64,000 nucleotides of DNA from NCBI RefSeq assembly GCF_004152865.1, contig NZ_SEOO01000004.1, positions 1 to 64,000 on the forward strand, in the 5' to 3' direction. Origin of the DNA: Sphingobium cupriresistens (GTDB lineage: Bacteria; Pseudomonadota; Alphaproteobacteria; Sphingomonadales; Sphingomonadaceae). Below are positions 36,369-42,510 of the stretch, piece by piece (positions within the stretch are counted from its first letter, which is position 1; the number at the start of each line of letters is the position of its first letter). The translations under genes were made by a program, and so were the position numbers. Under the pieces are notes generated by a model. It was given only the letters and a program-made list of their open reading frames with translations, was not told the origin of the DNA and did not search any database.

Positions 36369-37226
36369 TCAGGCTATGCTCCTCTGTGCGGCCAGCACCG
36401 TATTGCTCAACAGGCAGGCGATGGTCATCGGCCCGACCCCGCCCGGCACCGGCGTCACCGCCCTGGCATGGTCCAGTTCATGGGTGGCGCAATCGCCCAC
36501 GATCCGGCTGGCGCCATCATGGTCCACCACCCGCGTAATGCCGACGTCGATGACGACAGCGCCGGGCTTGACCCAATATCCGCGCACCAGATGCGGCGCG
36601 CCCGCCGCCGCCACGATCACATCGGCGGCGCGCGCGATATCGGGCAGGTTGCGCGTTTCGATATGCGTGACCGTCACCGTCGCCTCCCGCTCCAGCAACA
36701 GCATCGCCACCGGCTTGCCGACGATGTTGGACTTGCCGATCACCACCACGTTCAATCCGCGATAATCGTCGATCACGCTGTCGAGCAGCATCATGATGCC
36801 GAGCGGCGTGCAGGGCACCAGACCCTGCGACCCGGTCGACAGCCGACCGACATTAACGGGGTGGAAGCCATCGACATCCTTCGCCGGTGCGATGCGATCC
36901 AGCACCCGCCCGGCATCGATGCCCGAAGGCAACGGCAACTGCACCAATATGCCATGTACCGCCGGATCGCCGTTCAGCGCGTCGATCATGTCAAGCAGCG
37001 CCTGTTCGCCGCAATCGGCGGCCATGCGCTGCTCGATCGATCCCATGCCGACCTTGCGGCATTCGCTGATCTTGCGCCGGACATAGATGTCGCTGGCCGG
37101 ATCGCCGCCGACCAGCACGACCGCTAGCGTCGGGTCGATCCCGTCCGCCTTCAACTGCGCGACCTCTTGGGATGTCCGTTCCGATAGCACGCGCGCCATC
37201 GCCCGCCCGTCGATGATGTCGCGCAC
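36369..37226 (-). CDS. folD: bifunctional methylene-THF dehydrogenase/methenyl-THF cyclohydrolase
   Basis: A 285-residue FolD. Catalytic Lys in DIYVRRKISECRKVGM, VQLPLPSGID, PAKDVDGFHPVNVGRL, PCTPLGIMMLLD, and the NADP-binding VVIGKSNIVGKPVAMLLLEREATVT are all present; length is normal. It oxidises 5,10-methylene-THF to 10-formyl-THF. Starts 3 nt after the purU stop. In this operon it links MetF (methyl level) to PurU (formyl level). Confidence 0.95.
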   Translation of the reverse strand: MRDIIDGRAMARVLSERTSQEVAQLKADGIDPTLAVVLVGGDPASDIYVRRKISECRKVGMGSIEQRMAADCGEQALLDMIDALNGDPAVHGILVQLPLPSGIDAGRVLDRIAPAKDVDGFHPVNVGRLSTGSQGLVPCTPLGIMMLLDSVIDDYRGLNVVVIGKSNIVGKPVAMLLLEREATVTVTHIETRNLPDIARAADVIVAAAGAPHLVRGYWVKPGAVVIDVGITRVVDHDGASRIVGDCATHELDHARAVTPVPGGVGPMTIACLLSNTVLAAQRSIA

Positions 37227-37229
37227 GGA

Positions 37230-38087
37230 TCAGCCCCGGAAGACGACGGTGCGCGCCTTGTTCATGAACACCCGGTCCTGCAAATGCAGCCGCACCGCTT
37301 CGGCCAGCACCCGCCGTTCGATGTCGCGGCCGCGGCGCACCAGTTCGTCGGGCACGTCGGCATGGCCGATCATCTCGACATCCTGATGAATGATCGGGCC
37401 TTCGTCGAGGTCGGCGGTCACATAATGGGCGGTCGCGCCGATCATCTTGACGCCGCGCTCATAGGCCTGGTGATAGGGCTTGGCGCCCTTGAAGCCGGGC
37501 AGGAAGCTGTGATGGATGTTGATGCAACGCCCCGACAGGAAACAGGCCAAATCGTCGCTCAGTATCTGCATATAGCGGGCCAGCACCACCAGGTCCGCGC
37601 CGGTGTCGGTCACGACCTGCTTGATCTGCGCTTCCTGGGCGGATTTGGTGTCCTTGGTCACCGGGAAGTGGAAAAAGGGCATGTCGCCGATCAGCGAGGT
37701 GTGCAGCACTTCGCGCGGATGGTTGGAGATGATCCCCACCACGTCCATCGGCAGTTCGCCGATCCGCTGGCGATAGAGCAGGTCGCCCAGGCAATGGTCC
37801 CATTTCGACACCATCAGCACGACTTTCTTGGGCGTGGCCTGGTCCGCCATCGACCAGTCCATGCCCGCTTCGGCGGCGATCGGGGTGAAACCCTCGCGCA
37901 GCGCGTCGAGCGTCTCGCCCGCGCCGGGCTTGAACGCGACCCGCATGAAGAAAGTGTTGTTCATCGCGTCGTCAAACTGCTGCGCGTCCACGATATTGCA
38001 GCCATGGGCGGCCAGATAGCCAGCGACCTTCGCCACCAGGCCGGGCTTGTCGTCACATTGCAATCGCAGCGTATAGATAGTCGTCAC
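37230..38087 (-). CDS. purU: formyltetrahydrofolate deformylase
   Basis: A 285-residue enzyme with an N-terminal ACT domain (YTLRLQCDDKPGLVAKVAGYLAAHGCNIVDAQQ) and a C-terminal formyltransferase-fold domain (VVLMVSKWDHCLGDLLYRQRIGEL, NIHHSFLPGFKGAKPYHQAYERGVKMIGATAHYVTADLDEGPIIHQDV, containing the catalytic His and Asp). It hydrolyses 10-formyl-THF to formate and THF, regenerating free THF. Second gene after metF (27-nt gap). Confidence 0.95.
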   Translation of the reverse strand: MTTIYTLRLQCDDKPGLVAKVAGYLAAHGCNIVDAQQFDDAMNNTFFMRVAFKPGAGETLDALREGFTPIAAEAGMDWSMADQATPKKVVLMVSKWDHCLGDLLYRQRIGELPMDVVGIISNHPREVLHTSLIGDMPFFHFPVTKDTKSAQEAQIKQVVTDTGADLVVLARYMQILSDDLACFLSGRCINIHHSFLPGFKGAKPYHQAYERGVKMIGATAHYVTADLDEGPIIHQDVEMIGHADVPDELVRRGRDIERRVLAEAVRLHLQDRVFMNKARTVVFRG

Positions 38088-38114
38088 GTCAATCCTCCCA
38101 CTTGTCCGTCTGCG

Positions 38115-38978
38115 TCAATGCGCGCGGGCATAGTCGTTGATCCAGGCGACCGTCTTTTCCAGGCCGCCAAAGGGGTAAAAATGCAGTCTTATGCGCCCAT
38201 GCTCCTCGCCCAGCGACCGTTCGAACGTCTCGACCAATTTGTCGGGACCAGCGGTGCCGAGCAGCTTCGTAATGGAAATACCATATTTTGCGAGCACGGA
38301 AGCGGACGCGCCGACGCCGCAGCGCGCGGCGAAGCGCATCAGCGTCTTGATGCCCGCCGGCCCCGGCACGCCGATACGCACCGGCGCTTCGATCCCACGC
38401 GCGCGCAACTCCGTCAGCCAGACCAGAACCGCGTCGGCATCGAAGACAAATTGCGTCACGATCAGCGGCGCCATGCCGCGGCGCTCGATCTCGGTGCATT
38501 TGTCGAGCAGGACCGACCAGCATTGGTCCGGCGTCATGTTGGGATGGCCTTCAGGATGGCCGCCGATGCCGATGGCGCGGATGCCCGCCCGTTCGAACGC
38601 GCCGCTGCCGATCAAGGCGCTGCTGTCGGCATAGGGGCCTTCGGGTTGCGAAGGGTCGCCCGCGATCACGAAACAGCGCCGCACATCCGCTTCGGCCACG
38701 GCCGCCGCCAGATAATTCTCGAACTCGTCGGTCGATGTGATCCGTCGCGCCGAAAAATGCGGCATGGGTTCAAAGCCCAGACTGCGGACCAGCTTCGTCG
38801 CGGCGATCCGGGCGGCGAAATCCTCGCCCGGCAGGAAAGTGACTGCAACGGGCGTTTCCGCCGCGATGGACGGCGCTGCTTCGCGCAGCGATTCCACGTC
38901 CTTCGCCGTCATTTCCAGCGAATAGCCATCGACCATGTTGACGGGTGGCCGTTCCCAGTTCGGATGAATGACCGGCAT
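38115..38978 (-). CDS. metF: methylenetetrahydrofolate reductase family protein (MetF-like)
   Basis: A 287-residue MTHFR-fold flavoprotein. Features: YSLEMTAKDVESLREAAP in place of the classical SFEFFPP motif, PMPHFSARRITSTDEFENYLAAA, RCFVIAGDPSQPEGPYADS, GIGGHPEGHPNMTPDQCW and VTQFVFDADAVLVWL. This divergent type is known from the C1-folate clusters of lignin-aromatic degraders such as Sphingobium SYK-6, beside the THF-dependent O-demethylase LigM. First gene of metF-purU-folD-folB; it would run 5-methyl-THF to 5,10-methylene-THF after demethylation. No ligM gene is in the window. Confidence 0.88.
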   Translation of the reverse strand: MPVIHPNWERPPVNMVDGYSLEMTAKDVESLREAAPSIAAETPVAVTFLPGEDFAARIAATKLVRSLGFEPMPHFSARRITSTDEFENYLAAAVAEADVRRCFVIAGDPSQPEGPYADSSALIGSGAFERAGIRAIGIGGHPEGHPNMTPDQCWSVLLDKCTEIERRGMAPLIVTQFVFDADAVLVWLTELRARGIEAPVRIGVPGPAGIKTLMRFAARCGVGASASVLAKYGISITKLLGTAGPDKLVETFERSLGEEHGRIRLHFYPFGGLEKTVAWINDYARAH

Positions 38979-39069
38979 ATCCTATCCCCTTCAACCTTGC
39001 CTCTCGCGACTCTTTCTAGAGCATCGGTTTAAATTCGCATAGATGAAATTTTCATAAATACGAAATTGC

Positions 39070-39351
39070 ATGAACATCTGTCTTAATGGCGTTTTCGCGG
39101 TTGTCCTCGCAGAGCTTGCTCCGCCGGCGGCGAACGTCCATCATCCTGGCCCCCATGGCGTCATCGTTATCCTTCCTTGCGGCACGCTCTTTGCGCCGCC
39201 GCGGGGGAGGAGCGAGCCGGCGCGGCGCGCCCATGTGGAAGGAGACGAGGTGCGGTTTGACTACGATGAACTGGGAACTTTGGTGGATCAAGTAATAGCG
39301 ACCGATCGAGGCGAGCCGATGCTCTACCCTGCGCTGCGAGGCATGTTATGA
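39070..39351 (+). CDS. small hypothetical protein upstream of hydroxyacid dehydrogenase
   Basis: An open frame of 93 codons in the 369-bp gap between the divergent metF operon and the reductase gene. Its stop overlaps the reductase ATG by 4 nt (ATGA), which would fit a coupled leader, and the C-terminal part (ARRAHVEGDEVRFDYDELGTLVDQVIATDRG) looks coding. The N-terminus is less convincing and no clear ribosome site precedes the ATG. Family not recognised; it may be a remnant or chance frame. Confidence 0.3.
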   Translation: MNICLNGVFAVVLAELAPPAANVHHPGPHGVIVILPCGTLFAPPRGRSEPARRAHVEGDEVRFDYDELGTLVDQVIATDRGEPMLYPALRGML

Positions 39352-40307
39352 GCGCAGGCCCCCGCATCCTTCTCACCCGCCGCTGGCCGGCCATGGTCGA
39401 ACAGCGACTGGCCGCATCTTATCATGTGACTTTCAATGAAGACGATCGGCCGATGGACGCGACGGCGCTGGCTCAGGCGATGCGTGATCATGATGCGCTA
39501 TGCCCGACCGTCACCGACCGAGTGACGCGAGACGTGCTGCTGACGCAGGGACGACGGGCGCGGATCGTCGCCAATTATGGTGCGGGTTACGACCATATCG
39601 ACCTCGACGCCGCGCGCGGAGCAGGGCTGGCCGTCACCAATACGCCCGACGTGCTGACGGACGCGACCGCCGACATCGCCATGACCCTGATGCTGATGGC
39701 GATGCGCCGGGCCGGCGAGGGCGAACGGGAATTGCGCGCAGGCGACTGGAGCGGCTGGCGGCCGACCCATATGATTGGCCAGTCGCTGGATGGAAAGCTG
39801 TTGGCGCTGGTCGGTTTCGGCCGGATCGCCCGCGCGGTGGCGAAGCGGGCGCAGGCCTTTGGGATGCGCGTCGCCTATCACAGCCGGCGTCCGGCGGCGG
39901 ATATGCCCATCAACGCCTATTTCGCCGATCTGGGCGCGCTGGCGCAGCAGGCGGACGTTCTGTCGCTTCACGCGCCGGGCGGCGTGGAAACGCGACATAT
40001 GGTCGACGCCGCGCTGCTGGCGCGGATGCCGGCCCATGGCGTGCTGGTGAATACCGGGCGCGGGTCGTTGGTCGATGAAGCCGCGCTGGCGCAGGCCTTG
40101 GCGGCGCGGCGGATCGCGGCGGCGGGGCTGGATGTGTATGAAGGCGAACCGCAGGTGCATCCCAGCCTGATCGCGCTACCCAATGTCGTGTTGTTGCCCC
40201 ATCTGGGCAGCGCGACGATCGAGGCGCGCACCGCCATGGGGATGAAGGTCGCCGACAATCTCGACCGTTTCTTCGCCGGCGAGCCGCTGCTTGACCCCGT
40301 CGCTTGA
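39348..40307 (+). CDS. D-2-hydroxyacid dehydrogenase (glyoxylate/hydroxypyruvate reductase type)
   Basis: A 319-residue NAD(P)-dependent dehydrogenase. Substrate domain with ANYGAGYDHIDLDAARGAGLAVTNTPDVLTDATADIAMTLMLM; cofactor domain LALVGFGRIARAVAKRAQAFGMRVAYHSRR; catalytic Arg in VNTGRGSLVDE, Glu in DVYEGEPQVHP and His in LLPHLGSAT. The LTDATADI pattern is typical of glyoxylate/hydroxypyruvate reductases. The 3' end overlaps the glycerate kinase gene by 17 nt, supporting hydroxypyruvate or tartronate semialdehyde as substrate leading to D-glycerate. Confidence 0.9.
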   Translation: MSAGPRILLTRRWPAMVEQRLAASYHVTFNEDDRPMDATALAQAMRDHDALCPTVTDRVTRDVLLTQGRRARIVANYGAGYDHIDLDAARGAGLAVTNTPDVLTDATADIAMTLMLMAMRRAGEGERELRAGDWSGWRPTHMIGQSLDGKLLALVGFGRIARAVAKRAQAFGMRVAYHSRRPAADMPINAYFADLGALAQQADVLSLHAPGGVETRHMVDAALLARMPAHGVLVNTGRGSLVDEAALAQALAARRIAAAGLDVYEGEPQVHPSLIALPNVVLLPHLGSATIEARTAMGMKVADNLDRFFAGEPLLDPVA

Positions 40308-41076
40308 CCGGATCGCGGCGGCGACGCGGGCGTGGATTGCGGCGAGCGACGGGCCGCTGATATTGGGCCTGTGCGGCGCGCAGGGGTCAGGCAAGTCGAC
40401 GCTTGCCGCCGGCCTGCAGGCGGCGATGGAGGCAGAGGGGTGGCGCACCGCGATCCTCTCGCTCGACGATCTTTATCTGAGCGGCGCGGCGCGGGCGCAA
40501 TTGGCCGCGGCGGTGCATCCGCTGCTGCGCACCCGCGGGGCGCCCGGCACCCATGATGCGGTGCGCGGCATCGCAATATTGGATGAGGCTAGGGCCGGTG
40601 AAACGCTGCTGCTGCCCCGTTTCGACAAGGGGCGGGACGAACCGTTCGCGCAGGATGAAGCGGCCGGGCCGGTCGATCTGCTGATCTTCGAAGGCTGGTG
40701 CGTCGGCGCGCGGCCGCAGGCGAAATCGGCGCTCGTCGCACCGATCAATGCGCTGGAGCGAAACGAAGACTCCGACGCGGTCTGGCGGCGTCATGTCAAC
40801 CGCCAGCTTTGGGGCATCTATGCCGAACTCTTCGCCCGCATCGACAGGCTGGCCTTGCTCGCCGCGCCGGACTTCGGCGTGGTGCGCGACTGGCGCGACC
40901 AGCAGGAAGAGGCATTAAGGGCCAGCAAGGCGATCGGCGCGATGGACGCCGCGCAACTCGACCGTTTCGTGCAGCATTATGAGCGGCTGACCCGGCATAT
41001 ATTGGCGGAGATGCCGGGCCGCGCTGATCTCACCCTGTTCCTAGACCATAACCGCCAGCCAAAGGCGGCATCATGA
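40291..41076 (+). CDS. D-glycerate 3-kinase (GlyK family P-loop kinase)
   Basis: A 261-residue P-loop kinase related to plant-type glycerate kinases. Walker A GAQGSGKST at residues 29-37, SLDDLYLSGAAR, LPRFDKGRDEP, LLIFEGWCVGARPQ and NRQLWGIYAELFARID follow the family order. TTG start at 40291 inside the end of the reductase gene; no alternative start keeps the P-loop intact close by. It phosphorylates D-glycerate to 3-phosphoglycerate, so the pair 39348-41076 carries hydroxypyruvate into central metabolism. Confidence 0.85.
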   Translation: MTPSLDRIAAATRAWIAASDGPLILGLCGAQGSGKSTLAAGLQAAMEAEGWRTAILSLDDLYLSGAARAQLAAAVHPLLRTRGAPGTHDAVRGIAILDEARAGETLLLPRFDKGRDEPFAQDEAAGPVDLLIFEGWCVGARPQAKSALVAPINALERNEDSDAVWRRHVNRQLWGIYAELFARIDRLALLAAPDFGVVRDWRDQQEEALRASKAIGAMDAAQLDRFVQHYERLTRHILAEMPGRADLTLFLDHNRQPKAAS

Positions 41077-41202
41077 TCAAACCCGTCCCCGCTCGACTGT
41101 CGCGACGCGGCCGATCATGCTGTGTGAATTGTTATGCCTATAGGAAAAACAAGGTTCGGATATGATGGGAATGACGAGAACCGGCCTGCATGAGGTCAAG
41201 GC

Positions 41203-42042
41203 GTGAGGCGACCGCGCATAGTGGATTCGCACCAGCATTTCTGGCGGATCGGCGGTCCGGGGCAGGTTTGGCCGGATGCCGATTTGCCCTTGCTCCACCG
41301 CGATTTTCTGCCCGATGATCTGCGTGCGGCGACGGTGGGGATCGATCTTGCGGGCACCATATTGATCCAGTCGCAGCCCGACGATCGCGATACCGACTGG
41401 ATGTTCGAACTCGCGGAGAACGATCCGCTGGTGCTGGGCGTGGTCGGTTGGGTCGCGCTGGAGGCGGACACCGCGCCGGCGCGGATCGCCCAACTGGCCG
41501 CCTGGCCCAAATGCGTCGGGCTACGCCCCATGCTCCAGAGCATCGAAGACAGCGACTGGATATTGCGGGCCGATCTTGCCCCGGCGATCAAGGCGATGCT
41601 GGCGCAAGGCCTGCGTTTCGACGCGCTGGTTCAACCGCGTCACCTGCCCGTTCTCGCCCGCTTCGCCGAGCGCTGGCCCGATCTGTCGATCGTGATCGAC
41701 CATGGCGCCAAGCCGCCCGCGTCGGACCATATACTCGACCCCTGGCGGGGCGAACTGGCCGTTCTCGCCCGCTATCCCAATATCTGGTGCAAGCTGTCGG
41801 GCCTGCGCACCGAACAGGCGTCGGGTCAGGCGGCGGACGCACTCGCCCCCTTTGTCGCGCATATCCTCGCCTGTTTCGGCGATCGGACGATGTGGGGCAG
41901 CGACTGGCCGGTGCTACTGCATAGCGGCGATGCGTACCAGGACTGGATCGATCTTACGGCGCGGCTGGTAGGCGATCTGGACGCGATGCAAAACACAAGG
42001 CTGTTCGAAGGCGCTGCGCGCGCCTTTTACGGCCTTGCATGA
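41203..42042 (+). CDS. amidohydrolase-2 family lactonase, L-fuconolactonase-like
   Basis: A 279-residue TIM-barrel hydrolase. The HxH-containing start IVDSHQHFWRI, VGWVALEA, KCVGLRPMLQ, IDHGAKPP, WCKLSGLRTEQ and FGDRTMWGSDWPVLL are those of the COG3618 group, which includes L-fucono-1,5-lactonase. GTG start at 41203. Given the fucose genes at 60-64 kb it probably opens L-fuconolactone to L-fuconate; 2-pyrone-4,6-dicarboxylate-type hydrolysis is the alternative. The upstream gap (41077-41202) holds CCTATAGG within a TTGTT/AACAA inverted repeat (41130-41152), a possible GntR-like site. Confidence 0.82.
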   Translation: MRRPRIVDSHQHFWRIGGPGQVWPDADLPLLHRDFLPDDLRAATVGIDLAGTILIQSQPDDRDTDWMFELAENDPLVLGVVGWVALEADTAPARIAQLAAWPKCVGLRPMLQSIEDSDWILRADLAPAIKAMLAQGLRFDALVQPRHLPVLARFAERWPDLSIVIDHGAKPPASDHILDPWRGELAVLARYPNIWCKLSGLRTEQASGQAADALAPFVAHILACFGDRTMWGSDWPVLLHSGDAYQDWIDLTARLVGDLDAMQNTRLFEGAARAFYGLA

Positions 42043-42158
42043 AGAATGTGGGGCTGGATTTCGGCGAACCGGGTTTCGGGGCCGTGGCGATCGACAATGC
42101 TATTGCGCGATTCTGGACGGCGCTGCGTGCGCTTATGCCGACCTTTATTGGAGCCTGA
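42039..42158 (+). CDS. 39-codon open frame overlapping the lactonase stop
   Basis: The ATG overlaps the preceding stop by 4 nt (ATGA). The encoded peptide begins MKNVGLDFGEPGFGAVAID, recalling the N-terminus of an ASKHA-fold (FGGY) sugar kinase, and ends FWTALRALMPTFIGA, recalling a kinase C-terminus. One explanation is a sugar kinase gene with a large internal in-frame deletion; chance is the other. No function is assigned. Confidence 0.25.
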   Translation: MKNVGLDFGEPGFGAVAIDNAIARFWTALRALMPTFIGA

Positions 42159-42162
42159 CGCC

Positions 42163-42360
42163 ATGACCCAGTCGAACGTCCGCAAACTTGTGCGCGATCG
42201 CCTGGCGGCGGGGACCGCCAGCAGCGGCCTGGCGAATCCCGATACAGTCGTAGATCCCGGCGCCATCGCATCGATGCTCGCGCAGATCGAAGGCGACGAC
42301 CGCATCGGCATCCTCGACTCCCGGCCGCGCCGCGCCACTGTCACCCGACTGGGCGCCTGA
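42163..42360 (+). CDS. small hypothetical protein (65 aa)
   Basis: A 65-codon frame from ATG at 42163, 4 nt after the preceding short frame. The peptide is hydrophilic with no signal peptide (KLVRDRLAAGTASSGLANPDTVVDPGAIASMLAQIEGDDRIGILDSR). I do not recognise it. It is followed by 150 bp of promoter region for the beta-galactosidase gene. Confidence 0.3.
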   Translation: MTQSNVRKLVRDRLAAGTASSGLANPDTVVDPGAIASMLAQIEGDDRIGILDSRPRRATVTRLGA

Positions 42361-42472
42361 CCGGCCCGATAGGTTTTCCAACATCGCCACATAGGGGATC
42401 GGCATATATATCGGCCCGATCGCCGATCGCGACTTCCACTCTTGCCAAGTTGGGCGCTATCGCTCAGAGTAA

Positions 42473-42486
42473 TGATAACGCTACCA
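42473..42486. promoter_or_regulatory. LacI-family-like operator, TGATAACGCTACCA
   Basis: A 14-bp near-palindrome with a central CG, the usual form of LacI/GalR-family sites, 24 bp before the beta-galactosidase ATG. Eleven of fourteen bases match the site in front of the split receptor (TGTTACCGCTCCCA, 53424). No LacI-type regulator is encoded in the window, so the regulator would act in trans. Confidence 0.5.
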
Positions 42487-42510
42487 GATTGCGGAGGGCC
42501 GGGAGAGGAA

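Noticed and set aside
39052..39291. Minus-strand 79-codon frame in the metF/reductase gap
   Set aside because: Arg-rich with no family resemblance and no ribosome site; it conflicts with the plus-strand frame that is at least coupled to the next gene.
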